Shown here: positions 36,011 to 44,589 of the stretch, piece after piece
Layout: every line of letters begins with the position of its first letter
Position numbering within the stretch: position 1 is the first letter of the stretch
Assembly: GCF_002846395.1 (NCBI RefSeq)
Contig: NZ_PJMU01000002.1
Span: forward strand, 744,001-808,000
DNA: 64,000 nt
DNA from: Pontibacter ramchanderi
Lineage (GTDB): Bacteria > Bacteroidota > Bacteroidia > Cytophagales > Hymenobacteraceae
Reading direction: 5' to 3'
The notes under the pieces: model-generated
Seen by the model: the letters and a program-made list of their open reading frames with translations, nothing else
Databases searched by the model: none
What the model was told of the DNA's origin: nothing
Made by a program: the position numbers and the translations under genes

Positions 36011-36069
36011 TTTTAACAATAAGGGCGTTAGGTCGCCGGGCTATACCTGTAGCCTGCAAAGCATAATCT

Positions 36070-36103
36070 AAAAGCGGGAGGTGCGAAAGCATCGCCCGCT
36101 TTT
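36070..36103 (+). terminator. Terminator after tdh
   Basis: AAAAGCGGG at 36070-36078 and CCCGCTTTT at 36095-36103 pair; an inner TGC/GCA pairing adds to the stem. Confidence 0.75.
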
Positions 36104-36247
36104 ATTGCACCCGTAATACACTAACAGACAACATATTAACAAACACCCCGTCTGCTTTACATCCTTTTTATTCCTACTTATACCCTAAATCACCCAACAT
36201 GGCATAGTATTTGGTTTTATCTATATATAACTAACCAAATCTACTAT

Positions 36248-36919
36248 ATGAAGCTAAAACTACTAGCCCTTTCCTGCTGCCTGGCCGCAGCTTTCACAGC
36301 ACAGGCGCAGACCGCAGAGGTAGTACAACCTGAAAACAAAACTTATAAGCCAACCGCAGGCGACATCACTACTGAAGTCAGTGTCAATTTAGAATATGGC
36401 ACATTCCTTAACGGCGGCCAGCTGCGTGTCCGTAAGTTTACGGCTGAAAACAAGGCGTTGCGACTAGGCACCAGTCTGGACTACACCTATAGCAAAATGG
36501 AAGCTGAGGTCTACAGCTCTACTTTCGGCATTAGCCTGGCACCAGGTATAGAAAGGCACTTTGGTGGCACTAACAGGCTTTCGCCTTATATCGGAGTTGA
36601 GTTGCCGATTGGTTTCAGAACATCGAAGTATGAAACGGATCACTTCACTGTAAAGGGATCGACAGCTTATAACAGTTTAGCGGATCAAGCCAATTTCAAC
36701 ATAGGCTTGAACGGTCTGGCAGGTGTCGACTATTATTTTGCGCCACGTTTTTACGTGGGGTTCGAAGTTGGTGCAGGCGTGCGCTATAACAAATACAATG
36801 ACATTGAAACCACCTTCAAAAGAGATTTTCCTAACTCTTCGCAAGAACAGGAAGGCTACCACTCCATTCGCTTCTATCCTTTTGCCAATGGAGGTCTACG
36901 GGTAGGATTTGTATTTTAA
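36248..36919 (+). CDS. Outer-membrane beta-barrel protein
   Basis: A 223-residue protein with signal peptide ending TAQAQ. The mature part shows short amphipathic strands (LSPYIGVELPIGFRTSKY, YYFAPRFYVGFEVGAGVRY) and a C-terminal strand ending GLRVGFVF, the aromatic-terminated signature of an outer-membrane barrel. It is single, flanked by a terminator. Function unknown. Confidence 0.8.
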   Translation: MKLKLLALSCCLAAAFTAQAQTAEVVQPENKTYKPTAGDITTEVSVNLEYGTFLNGGQLRVRKFTAENKALRLGTSLDYTYSKMEAEVYSSTFGISLAPGIERHFGGTNRLSPYIGVELPIGFRTSKYETDHFTVKGSTAYNSLADQANFNIGLNGLAGVDYYFAPRFYVGFEVGAGVRYNKYNDIETTFKRDFPNSSQEQEGYHSIRFYPFANGGLRVGFVF

Positions 36920-36951
36920 TAAAGTTTAAAGATTAGCTACACTTATACAAT

Positions 36952-36978
36952 CAGCCGCTTGCATCTTGCAGGCGGCTG
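36952..36978 (+). terminator. Terminator of the barrel gene
   Basis: CAGCCGCTTGC pairs with GCAGGCGGCTG (one G-U) around a five-base loop; T run follows. Confidence 0.85.
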
Positions 36979-37071
36979 TTTTCTTATTCAGCAGTTAACC
37001 TATATTTTGCACAAAACGTCTACAGATTACAGGAATACCGCCGCGGGTTTCCCGGCCTCAAAACACAAAAT

Positions 37072-37410
37072 ATGACTGTATCTGATATAAATGACAACAA
37101 GCTGCGCCAGCTGATATTTGAAAAGGAAAGAGTGATCGTCAAGTTCACCGACCCGGCATGCCCGGTTTGCAAACAACTTTCCCCATCCTTCCGCAAACTT
37201 TCCACGGAACCACAATACCATACTATCACCTTTGCCCGCATGAGTGCCAGCGAAAACCCAGTATCCAGCCAGGAGGTTAGGCTAACCGGCACGCCATTTT
37301 TTGCTTCGTACCTGAAAGGAACAATTCAGGAGTGCGGCATTGTTGACACCGAAGAAGGCATTCGCGCTATGCTGACCCGGCTCCTGCAGCCTGCGGCCCA
37401 GGAATCCTGA
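37072..37410 (+). CDS. Thioredoxin-like protein with CPVCK motif
   Basis: The 112 residues have a thioredoxin-like fold: IVKFTDPACPVCKQLSPSFRKL carries a CxxC (Cys-Pro-Val-Cys), TGTPFF is the cis-proline loop. There is no signal peptide, so it may act in the cytoplasm. It is not a classical thioredoxin (WCGPC is absent). An inverted AGGTATA pair follows within a few bases. Confidence 0.82.
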   Translation: MTVSDINDNKLRQLIFEKERVIVKFTDPACPVCKQLSPSFRKLSTEPQYHTITFARMSASENPVSSQEVRLTGTPFFASYLKGTIQECGIVDTEEGIRAMLTRLLQPAAQES

Positions 37411-37413
37411 TTT

Positions 37414-37436
37414 GCTATACCTGGCACAGGTATAGC
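37414..37436. repeat. Inverted pair of the AGGTATA word
   Basis: GCTATACCTG and CAGGTATAGC form a perfect 10-base inverted repeat around GCA, directly after the thioredoxin-like gene. It could act as a transcription terminator-like hairpin, though no T run follows. Confidence 0.85.
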
Positions 37437-37485
37437 GAAAGCGCAAAAGCCGTAAATTGCGTCCTTATTCAGAAGCCTATACCGC

Positions 37486-38940
37486 GTGTTCCGACTCACT
37501 ACCCTGCAGCTTGTATTTATTTTGTTCGTGCTGAGCATCCTGCTCACCTTTCAGGCCTGTTCCAGCACCGCTCGTCTGGACACGGAAGCTCCGCCAGTTA
37601 CGGTGGCAAGCCCAACTGCCTATCAACCCAAGCTGTCTTCTATCAGCATACCTGTGTCTATACCTTTGGCAGCTATTGAGGAGAAGCTGAACCAGGAACT
37701 GCAGGGCGCTCTTTACAAAGACGACAACCTAAACGATGACAACTTGATGGTGACGGTGCTCAAAAAGGGCCGCATGACCATTCGGGCCGAACAGGACAAA
37801 CTTTACTTCAGTGTGCCGCTTCAGGTACATGCCAAAGGGCGCTGGAACTGGGAGCCCTGTAAAGCCTGCCCTTCGTTCAGCAAGACCGAAGCCACCTCTT
37901 TTGACATGGTCGTGCGTACCGAGAGCCGCTTTGGCCTGACCGACGACTACAAAGTTAACACCATCACCAGCGGCAATTTCGAGTGGGGAGACACCAAACC
38001 TTATATTACGCTGGGGCCGATCAAAATCGGGTTGACCCGGTTTATAGAGCCTGCCATGAAGCAGCAGATGAACACGATCGCCCGCCAGCTCGACAAGGAA
38101 ATACAAAACCGCCTGAATCTGCGCCAGTATGTGGCCGACACCTGGGTGCAACTGCAGCAACCCGTGAAGCTGGACGATCAGCTCAATGCCTGGCTCACCG
38201 TGAAGCCGCAGGAAGTTCGCATGGCCCCGCTGTATGCCCACAACGGCAGTCTGCACACACGGCTGGGTATCAGCTCGTTCATACACGTCAACACCAATGG
38301 CAAGCCGCAGGCGCAGGTAAACAAAACCCTGCCTCGCCTCATCATCGACAGCCGCCTGAGCGACGACATTCAGATCGGGCTTACCGCCACCGTTCCTTAT
38401 ACCCAGGCCAGCAACCTGATGCAGCAACAGGTAGCCAACCAGACCTATACCTTCGACGACGGCAAAAGCCAGCTTACGGTGAAGGACGCCGCCATTACTC
38501 CGAGCGGCGAGCAACTGGTGCTGATGCTGGCCGTGGACGGCAAAACCAAGGCAGGGCTTTTCACCAAGAAGCTGGTTGGTAAGGTATACCTGCGCGGCAC
38601 GCCTTACTACGATGCCCAAACCGCCTCCATCAAACTGCGCGACGTAGACTACGACCTCCACACCAAAGACATGCTGCTGAATACGGCCAGCTGGCTCGCT
38701 AAAAACAAGTTCAAGGACATGATCCAAAGCCAGGTGAACATACCGGTGCAAAGCCAGTTAACCGACGTGCGCAATCTGCTCCAGCAAACCCTGAACCAGT
38801 CAGGGCGCCTGCACGAGTCTGTGCTGCTGCGCGGGGCCGTGAGTGAGCTGGCCCTCGAGAACATTTACCTCAGCCCGGCAGGTATACAGGCCGTCGTGAA
38901 TGCTCGCGGTAACCTCACTGCCACCATCGACAAGTTGTAG
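37486..38940 (+). CDS. DUF4403 family lipoprotein
   Basis: The 484-residue protein starts at GTG and has a lipobox FQAC near residue 25 after a leader LVFILFVLSILLTFQ. It is dominated by beta-strands in a BPI/TULIP-like arrangement; two-domain DUF4403 proteins are a Bacteroidota family of unknown role, probably in the envelope. The 3' end (from 38832) is repeated as a decayed copy at 39894-40004. A strong terminator with loop AGGTAT follows. Confidence 0.88.
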   Translation: MFRLTTLQLVFILFVLSILLTFQACSSTARLDTEAPPVTVASPTAYQPKLSSISIPVSIPLAAIEEKLNQELQGALYKDDNLNDDNLMVTVLKKGRMTIRAEQDKLYFSVPLQVHAKGRWNWEPCKACPSFSKTEATSFDMVVRTESRFGLTDDYKVNTITSGNFEWGDTKPYITLGPIKIGLTRFIEPAMKQQMNTIARQLDKEIQNRLNLRQYVADTWVQLQQPVKLDDQLNAWLTVKPQEVRMAPLYAHNGSLHTRLGISSFIHVNTNGKPQAQVNKTLPRLIIDSRLSDDIQIGLTATVPYTQASNLMQQQVANQTYTFDDGKSQLTVKDAAITPSGEQLVLMLAVDGKTKAGLFTKKLVGKVYLRGTPYYDAQTASIKLRDVDYDLHTKDMLLNTASWLAKNKFKDMIQSQVNIPVQSQLTDVRNLLQQTLNQSGRLHESVLLRGAVSELALENIYLSPAGIQAVVNARGNLTATIDKL

Positions 38941-38974
38941 TTTCGGGCGCGGTACTTAAGCTGTAAGACTTTAA

Positions 38975-39014
38975 AAACGGGAAGGGCTGCCAGGTATGGC
39001 AGCCCTTCCCGTTT
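38975..39014. terminator. Terminator with AGGTAT loop
   Basis: AAACGGGAAGGGCTGCC and GGCAGCCCTTCCCGTTT form a perfect 17-base stem; the loop is AGGTAT, the first part of the dispersed word. It lies between convergent genes. Confidence 0.93.
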
Positions 39015-39068
39015 CTTCTCCTCTATACCGGTCCGGTAGAAATGATGTCGTGTCTTATATTCCCAGAA

Positions 39069-39797
39069 CTAAAGTTTTTCAATTGGTGTGGGGCTGTTGA
39101 ACACGCTATCTGGCACTTCGCCTGGCGTGGCGATGTCGGTCAGCTTGAATTCACCTTGGGCGTTGCTGCGGTCGGAGGCTAATTTTATATTGCCGTAGTC
39201 TTTGTAGTCGCTCCAGCGCCGGGTAAAGGTGGGCTCGGCATCTTCTGCGTTTCGGAAGAAGGCCCACTGCGTTATCAGACCCTGCTCCTGATCCACCCAT
39301 AGTTTGTACTTGTTCTGCGGCGTGAGGCCCACCTGGGCGAAGGTCATCTCCAGCACATCGGCCGGCGCCCCTTCCAGGGTTTGCTCCTCACCCACATACC
39401 GGAGCGTCACGCCTTCGTCCTGCAGCTTAAAGGGCATCACGAGCCAATAGGAGTTGTTTATCCAGAGGGCATAGGCGCGCTCCAGCAGTTTCTGTTTCTC
39501 CTCCAGGTCCTGCAGTTCCTGACCCGCTACGTATACCTTGCCGTCCTTGGTGTCGGTGTTGATAATGGCTACGAGGCTGTCCTGCTCCCAGCGGAAGCGG
39601 TTCTGGTGCTTGTCCCACACCTGGTACTGCTTGTTGAATGTCCAGGCCAGGTAGCGGGTGTCGTTCCAACCTTTCTCCCCGCCCATGTTTTCCAACACCT
39701 GCTGGGCTATACCTTGGGCTTTGTCGCCGGGGCTCTGAGCGCAGCCGAAAAGCAACAGGAACAAAAACAGTGTTTGGAGTTGGTTTCTTAGCGACAT
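39069..39797 (-). CDS. DUF6503-like lipoprotein
   Basis: With start MSLRNQLQTLFLFLLLFGC the protein has 242 residues and a lipobox LFGC near residue 19. It has repeated strands in the middle and a general pattern of LolA/LolB-like lipoprotein-sorting relatives in Bacteroidota. Family assignment is from resemblance only. The gene lies between the intact DUF4403 gene and its decayed copy, in opposite orientation to both. Confidence 0.65.
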   Translation of the reverse strand: MSLRNQLQTLFLFLLLFGCAQSPGDKAQGIAQQVLENMGGEKGWNDTRYLAWTFNKQYQVWDKHQNRFRWEQDSLVAIINTDTKDGKVYVAGQELQDLEEKQKLLERAYALWINNSYWLVMPFKLQDEGVTLRYVGEEQTLEGAPADVLEMTFAQVGLTPQNKYKLWVDQEQGLITQWAFFRNAEDAEPTFTRRWSDYKDYGNIKLASDRSNAQGEFKLTDIATPGEVPDSVFNSPTPIEKL

Positions 39798-39893
39798 GGG
39801 GCTATACCTTATATTCGCTCCCGTGTACGAATTTATACCTGCGCAGGATGTCGCCAATACGTTGAAGGCAACTGTGCTCTAACCCATTACGAG

Positions 39894-40004
39894 CGAAGGG
39901 CCATGCGCGAGCTGTCGTTTGATAACATCTACCTGATGCTGGCAGGTATACAGGCTGTCATGAACGCCCGTGTCAACCTCACAGCCACCACCGACAAGCT
40001 GTAG
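39894..40004 (+). pseudogene. Remnant of a duplicated DUF4403 3' end
   Basis: Translation of 39903-40004 reads MRELSFDNIYLMLAGIQAVM then NARVNLTATTDKL-stop. It aligns over its whole length with the last codons of the intact DUF4403 gene (residues SELALENIYLSPAGIQAVV). Homology begins at about 39894 and stops upstream. The rest of the copy is gone. Confidence 0.85.
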
Positions 40005-40051
40005 GGTTTCCAACCTAACATTTCCCGCTGTCGTATCAAAAAGCTATTCTG

Positions 40052-41059
40052 ATGATACAGACAAGCAACATGACGAAATCTATAACCAGCATTATATTTC
40101 CTCTTTCCAAAAATACCTTCAACGGGTTTCTGGACAATGGCTCGTTGCTGCTCGCTGCAGCGCTGGCCTTCAACGCCATTTTCTCCATCCCGCCCTTGCT
40201 TGTTATCATCATACAGGCGGCGGGTTTTTTTCTGGGGGAAAAGGCCGTTTCGGGTGAGCTCTCCGCGCAGATTTCCGCTGCCATAGGCCCTAGCGCGGCT
40301 GAGTCTATTGAAACCATTGTGCAGAACGCGGCGCTAAGCGAAGGCGGCGGCATCGCTTTCTGGATTGGTATCGGTACCCTGATCTTCGCATCCACCACCT
40401 TCTTTGCCACCCTGCAGGAGTCGCTGAACCGGGTGTGGAACGTGAAGCCTAAACCGACGAACGGTATTGTGAAGATGCTGCAGGTGCGCATGTTCTCGTT
40501 TGGCATTGTGCTGAGCATCGCCCTGCTGATGTTGGTTTCGCTTCTGCTGAGCGCCGTCATCTCTATCCTGAGCGATTACCTCCGCCAGATATTCGACAAT
40601 TACCTGCAGTTCATCTCGCCTGATGTGCTTTATTTCCTGATTAAGGCGATGGACTTTGTGCTGTCGGTAGCCATTATTACAGCTTTATTCTCGCTTATTT
40701 TCAAGTACCTGCCGGATGCCTATATCAAGTGGCGCGATGTATGGGTAGGTGCTTTGATCACGGCTTTGCTCTTCACGATCGGCAAGTTTCTGATCAGCTG
40801 GTTTATCAGCACCAGCGACCCGGGCTCGGCTTACGGGGCAGCAGGCTCTATCATCGTGATTTTGGTATGGATCTACTACTCCTCGCTCATTGTGCTGTTC
40901 GGAGCCGAGTTTACCCAGCAGTATGCCGCCGAGTTTGGCCAGGAGATTCGGCCGAAGGAGCACGCCGTGCTGTTCAGAGAACAGGAAGTCACGCAAAACC
41001 CACACGACATTTCCAGCGGCAGACCCAGACCGGAAGGCAGGTTCAACAAAGCCAGTTAG
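40052..41059 (+). CDS. YihY/BrkB family integral membrane protein
   Basis: The 335 residues have six or more transmembrane helices with the YihY pattern: FNGFLDNGSLLLAAALAFNA, WNVKPKPTN and GSAYGAAGSIIVILVWIYY. Related proteins were once called ribonuclease BN; the true function is unknown. Start could also be ATG 40070. The C-terminus is a charged cytoplasmic tail. A terminator follows. Confidence 0.9.
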   Translation: MIQTSNMTKSITSIIFPLSKNTFNGFLDNGSLLLAAALAFNAIFSIPPLLVIIIQAAGFFLGEKAVSGELSAQISAAIGPSAAESIETIVQNAALSEGGGIAFWIGIGTLIFASTTFFATLQESLNRVWNVKPKPTNGIVKMLQVRMFSFGIVLSIALLMLVSLLLSAVISILSDYLRQIFDNYLQFISPDVLYFLIKAMDFVLSVAIITALFSLIFKYLPDAYIKWRDVWVGALITALLFTIGKFLISWFISTSDPGSAYGAAGSIIVILVWIYYSSLIVLFGAEFTQQYAAEFGQEIRPKEHAVLFREQEVTQNPHDISSGRPRPEGRFNKAS

Positions 41060-41078
41060 ATGGGCTGACAAGTATAAC

Positions 41079-41114
41079 AAAAGGCCCCTGCTACAGGTAT
41101 AGCAGGGGCCTTTT
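41079..41114. terminator. Terminator with CAGGTA loop
   Basis: AAAAGGCCCCTGCTA and TAGCAGGGGCCTTTT form a perfect 15-base stem around CAGGTA, so the CAGGTATAGC word spans the loop and right arm. It serves the convergent yihY-like and rlmN genes. Confidence 0.93.
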
Positions 41115-41136
41115 GTTTCAGGTATAACTAACGCGC

Positions 41137-42210
41137 TTAAGCGGGCTGTTTCTCTTTCACGGCGAGCTGTCCGCAGGCAGCGTCGATGTCTTTGCCACGG
41201 CTGCGGCGCACATTCACCTGCACGCCACGGTCTGCGAGGTAGTAAATGAAGTTCTGCCAGCGCTCTTCGTCTGTGTTCTTATAATCGGCGTTCTCGATGG
41301 GGTTATACTCGATCAGGTTGATCTTGCAAGGGATCACTTTGGAGAAACGGTACAGTTCCTCGGCATCCTCCAGCGTATCGTTGAAGTTCTGGAACACGAT
41401 GTACTCGTAGGTTACCTTGCGGCCTGTCACCTGGTGGAAGTGCTTCAGAGCATCGGTCAGCGCCTCCAACGAGTTGGTCTCGTTGATGGGCATAATCTGG
41501 TTGCGCTTCTCGTCGTTGGCTGCGTGCAGCGACAGGGCCAGGTTGGCTTTCACGCCATCGTCGGCCATCTTCTTTATCATCTTCGCTATACCTGCGGTGC
41601 TCACCGTAATGCGGCGTGCGGCCATACCCAGGCCGTCGTGCGCCGTGATGCGCTCGATGCTCTTCATCACGTTGGCGTAGTTGAGCATTGGTTCGCCCAT
41701 GCCCATGTACACGATGTTGGAAAGCGGCTGGCCGTACTGCTCCAGGCTCTGCTGGTTGATGCGCACCACCTGATCGTAGATCTCGGCGGCATCGAGGTTG
41801 CGGACGCGGTCCATGTAGCCGGTGGCGCAGAACTTACAGGTAAGCGAGCACCCTACCTGGCTGCTCACGCAGGCGGTCTTGCGCTCTTCGTGCGGTATAA
41901 GCACGCCCTCCACGATGTTGTTGTCGTAGAGTTTGAAGGCAGACTTGATGGTGCCGTCGTTGCTGATCTGCTTGGTGGCCACCTGCACCGCGTTAATGGC
42001 AAAGTGCTGGTCCAGCTTTTCGCGCAGGGCCAGGCTCACGTTGTTCATCTCCTCAAACGACTGGGCCGAGTGCTTCCAGATCCACTCGTATACCTGCTTG
42101 GCACGGAACGCTTTCTCGCCCTGCTCCACGAGCCAGGCTTTCAGGTCGTCCAGCGACAGCTTACGAATGTCTTTTTTAGTTAAAACGGGTATATCTGCAA
42201 TCAAATTCAT
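41137..42210 (-). CDS. rlmN: Dual-specificity RNA methyltransferase
   Basis: The 357-residue radical SAM enzyme has CSLTCKFCATGYMDR with the Cx3Cx2C cluster motif, YMGMGEPMLNY and the C-terminal CGQL containing the resolving Cys; it methylates A2503 in 23S rRNA and A37 in some tRNAs. The N-terminal domain LKAWLVEQGEKAFRAKQVYEW is complete. Upstream spacer to the thioesterase is 21 bases, suggesting an operon. Confidence 0.97.
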   Translation of the reverse strand: MNLIADIPVLTKKDIRKLSLDDLKAWLVEQGEKAFRAKQVYEWIWKHSAQSFEEMNNVSLALREKLDQHFAINAVQVATKQISNDGTIKSAFKLYDNNIVEGVLIPHEERKTACVSSQVGCSLTCKFCATGYMDRVRNLDAAEIYDQVVRINQQSLEQYGQPLSNIVYMGMGEPMLNYANVMKSIERITAHDGLGMAARRITVSTAGIAKMIKKMADDGVKANLALSLHAANDEKRNQIMPINETNSLEALTDALKHFHQVTGRKVTYEYIVFQNFNDTLEDAEELYRFSKVIPCKINLIEYNPIENADYKNTDEERWQNFIYYLADRGVQVNVRRSRGKDIDAACGQLAVKEKQPA

Positions 42211-42231
42211 ACCACAAAATTACAAAAATAC

Positions 42232-42660
42232 TTAGGCATTAGTTTCAATCCGGGCTTTTACTTCGTCGGGCAGTGCCATTAATTTTCGCTGCTGGTAGTT
42301 AAAGCACAGCATACCCGTCTTGGCGCGGGCCACTTCCTTGCCATTCTGGTTGAGCACGTGGTAGGTAATATCGAAGCCATACTTGTGCACATCGTCAAAA
42401 GCCAGCTTCAGGGTAAGCACATCGCCGTAGAAGCCCTCGCCCTTGTACTCGATGGCTACGTCGGCCATAATCAGGCTGGCCCCGCCCAGGTCGAGCTCGG
42501 TATAGCCGAAGTGTTTCAACAACTGCAAACGGGCCTCGTGCAGGATGGAAAGCAGGGCATCGTTGCCCAGGTGGGCGCCGTAGTTCAGGTCGGTGATGCG
42601 GACAGGTATAGCGGTTTCGAAAGAGACGTGGTCAGGTATAGCGACTTTGATGCGGGGCAT
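42232..42660 (-). CDS. Hotdog-fold acyl-CoA thioesterase
   Basis: The 142 residues fit the 4HBT/YbgC-type thioesterase: VRITDLNYGAHLGNDALLSI includes the Asp-Tyr catalytic motif (DLNYGAHLGN), and YKGEGFYGDVLTLKLAF follows. It hydrolyses acyl-CoA thioesters; exact chain preference unknown. It is 21 bases upstream of rlmN on the same strand and probably co-transcribed. Confidence 0.87.
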   Translation of the reverse strand: MPRIKVAIPDHVSFETAIPVRITDLNYGAHLGNDALLSILHEARLQLLKHFGYTELDLGGASLIMADVAIEYKGEGFYGDVLTLKLAFDDVHKYGFDITYHVLNQNGKEVARAKTGMLCFNYQQRKLMALPDEVKARIETNA

Positions 42661-42666
42661 GTTTTA

Positions 42667-42722
42667 AATTGTTGATTGTTGATTGTTAATTGTTGAATGG
42701 TTGTATTGTTAAATTGTTGGTT
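42667..42722. repeat. TTGTTGA-type seven-base stutter repeat
   Basis: Imperfect units of TTGTTGA/TTGTTAA run for about 55 bases upstream of the thioesterase gene (minus-strand reading AACAATCAACAATCAACAAT). Confidence 0.7.
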
Positions 42723-42935
42723 ATGAACGATTCGAGCAGGTTGTGACCTGTCCTTATAGCAAATTAATGCTTTACAGAATATGGATATCCCGAAGCAAAC
42801 TGCTGAGTATGTTCACATCTAAGGATTGGTAAACGTGGACTCATAACTCGGAATCAGCTGTGCAGCGTTAGAGCTCAGCAAATAGTAAGATAGAAGTTTG
42901 GCTGCGGAGTAGTTCATCACCTTAATCAATCCACT

Positions 42936-43018
42936 CTAATCATTACGCACTAACGATTATTCATTAATCATTAATCATTCTTGATTAGTCATTACCTATA
43001 ATTATTCATTCCTGATTG
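42936..43018. repeat. ATTAATCATT-type stutter repeat
   Basis: Repeats of ATTCATTAATCATTAATCATTC and relatives with a period near seven run upstream of the mnmD -7 element. Confidence 0.65.
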
Positions 43019-43020
43019 CT

Positions 43021-43028
43021 TACATTTG
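43021..43028 (+). promoter_or_regulatory. -7 element of mnmD
   Basis: TACATTTG matches TAnnTTTG 18 bases before the ATG; no good TTTG lies at the expected upstream distance. The leader would be about a dozen bases. Confidence 0.5.
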
Positions 43029-43046
43029 TAAATTAAACAAATAATC

Positions 43047-43724
43047 ATGCATCTCGAAATCAGGCAGACCAAAGATGGCTCCTACACCTTGTATGTGCCC
43101 GAAATGAACGAGCACTACCACTCGGTGCATGGGGCGTTGCAGGAGTCGCAGCATGTCTTTATTAAGCACGGCCTGGAGCATGTGCTCAATACACGCAAAG
43201 ACATCAAGCTACTGGAGGTGGGCTTTGGCACCGGACTCAATGCCATCCTTTCTTACCCTTTCGCTCTTGCCCAGAAGGCTTTCATCCAATACGACACACT
43301 GGAGAAATTCCCACTGACTATGGAGGTGGTGGAGCAACTGCAATTTGATAAGGTGATCCTGAACCCTGAATTGCACGATGTGTTCCTGCAGCTGCACCGT
43401 GCGCCCTGGAACGAACCGTTTGAGATAATTCCGTATTTCACGCTGCAGAAAATTCACGAAACGCTCGAGGAGTTCGTGCCGCCGCGCGCCTATTACGACC
43501 TGATCTACTTCGATGCCTTCGCTCCCGAAAAGCAACCCGAGTTGTGGTCGGACGAAATGTTTGCCAAGCTCTTCCAGGCGACCCGCCCTGGCGGTGTGTT
43601 GGTTACTTACTGCGCCAAAGGCTCGTTTAAGCGCAGCCTCAAAGCCGCCGGATTCGAAGTGGAGGCCCTGCCAGGCCCTCCGGGCAAGCGGGAGATGACC
43701 CGTGGGGTGAGGCCGGTCGAATAA
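43047..43724 (+). CDS. mnmD: tRNA (mnm5s2U34) methyltransferase MnmD-like
   Basis: The 225-residue protein is the stand-alone methyltransferase domain of the MnmC family: LLEVGFGTGLNAIL is the SAM motif, and YYDLIYFDAFAPEKQPELW is the signature around the catalytic Asp. It finishes the wobble-uridine modification in tRNAs; there is no fused oxidase (MnmC N-term). The next gene follows after 54 bases. Confidence 0.92.
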   Translation: MHLEIRQTKDGSYTLYVPEMNEHYHSVHGALQESQHVFIKHGLEHVLNTRKDIKLLEVGFGTGLNAILSYPFALAQKAFIQYDTLEKFPLTMEVVEQLQFDKVILNPELHDVFLQLHRAPWNEPFEIIPYFTLQKIHETLEEFVPPRAYYDLIYFDAFAPEKQPELWSDEMFAKLFQATRPGGVLVTYCAKGSFKRSLKAAGFEVEALPGPPGKREMTRGVRPVE

Positions 43725-43748
43725 AACCTTTTGATAGATTTTCGGTTG

Positions 43749-43765
43749 AGGTATAGCATATACCT
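43749..43765. repeat. Inverted pair of the AGGTATA word
   Basis: AGGTATA and TATACCT around GCA lie in the 5' region of the glutathione peroxidase gene, just before its start codon. Confidence 0.8.
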
Positions 43766-43778
43766 TACAGACGAAACC

Positions 43779-44318
43779 ATGAGCAAATCTCAGAACAAGA
43801 GCGAATTTTATAACCTATCGGCTACTTCTTTGCAGGGCAAAGAGGTGAACATGGAAGATTTTAAGGGGAAGGTAGTATTGGTGGTGAACACGGCCAGCCA
43901 CTGTGGCTTTACGCCCCAGTATGAAGGCCTGGAAAACCTGTACAAGAAGTACAAAGACGAGGGCTTGGTGGTGCTGGGCTTCCCCTGCAACCAGTTCGGC
44001 AACCAGGAACCAGGTGGTAAAGAGGAGATTGAGCAAGGCTGCCTGATCAATTACGGCGTGAGCTTTCCAATGATGGAGAAAGTGGACGTGAACGGCAACA
44101 ATGCTCACCCCGTGTTTCAGTACCTGAAGTCGGAGTTGGGCGGCCTGCTGGGCAGCCGCGTGAAATGGAATTTCACCAAATTCCTGATTGATGCCGACGG
44201 GAAGCCTGTAAAACGCTACGCCCCGATTACCAAACCAGAGAAAATAACACCGGACATAGAACGCTTACTCCAGAAAACAGCTGTATCACCCGACACCTTG
44301 GAGCAGGCTAACAAATAG
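43779..44318 (+). CDS. Glutathione peroxidase family protein (Cys type)
   Basis: The chosen ATG before SKSQNKSEF gives 179 residues; the longer frame passes through the inverted AGGTATA pair. Motifs: NTASHCGFTPQYEGLE with a peroxidatic Cys rather than selenocysteine, FPCNQFGNQEPGG and KWNFTKFLID with the catalytic Gln/Trp positions. It reduces peroxides, often with thioredoxin as electron donor. It may share a transcript with mnmD. Confidence 0.94.
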   Translation: MSKSQNKSEFYNLSATSLQGKEVNMEDFKGKVVLVVNTASHCGFTPQYEGLENLYKKYKDEGLVVLGFPCNQFGNQEPGGKEEIEQGCLINYGVSFPMMEKVDVNGNNAHPVFQYLKSELGGLLGSRVKWNFTKFLIDADGKPVKRYAPITKPEKITPDIERLLQKTAVSPDTLEQANK

Positions 44319-44363
44319 CATATCAGCAAGTTGCACCATGCACTAGCATCACTAACAATACAT

Positions 44364-44403
44364 AAAACCAAGGTATAGCGTATGCGTGCTATACCTTGGT
44401 TTT
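44364..44403. terminator. Terminator built from an inverted AGGTATAGC pair
   Basis: AAAACCAAGGTATAGC at 44364-44379 pairs perfectly with GCTATACCTTGGTTTT at 44388-44403. The dispersed word supplies most of each arm. T run and A run sit on the two sides. Confidence 0.9.
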
Positions 44404-44516
44404 ATTACAAGCTCTTACCACTTTGCCCGCCATAACAAAGTTCAATCTTAACAAAGTATAAAACAGCAACTTATAATTCTGTTGTTACATTTTTTTTAAG
44501 GGCTCTGCCACAAAAA

Positions 44517-44548
44517 TTGTTTTATTTCTGGAATTAAGTCTTATTTTG
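44517..44548 (+). promoter_or_regulatory. Promoter of the 105-residue protein gene
   Basis: TTG at 44517-44519 and TATTTTG at 44542-44548, 22 bases apart; the -7 element is one base short of TAnnTTTG. Confidence 0.4.
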
Positions 44549-44589
44549 CATTGTCTTAGAGCAATGAAAGCAAATCAACAGGAAGCAAA

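Larger units (their letters stand above)
42661..43046. other. 386-base spacer with two AT-rich stutter repeats
   Basis: A TTGTTGA-type stretch (42667-42722) lies next to the thioesterase gene, and an ATTAATCATT-type stretch (42936-43018) next to mnmD. Between them nothing is evident. Each is described separately. Confidence 0.6.

Noticed and set aside
42667..43018. CRISPR-like array in the AT-rich spacer
   Set aside because: Repeats are only about seven bases long and unspaced; there are no cas genes.
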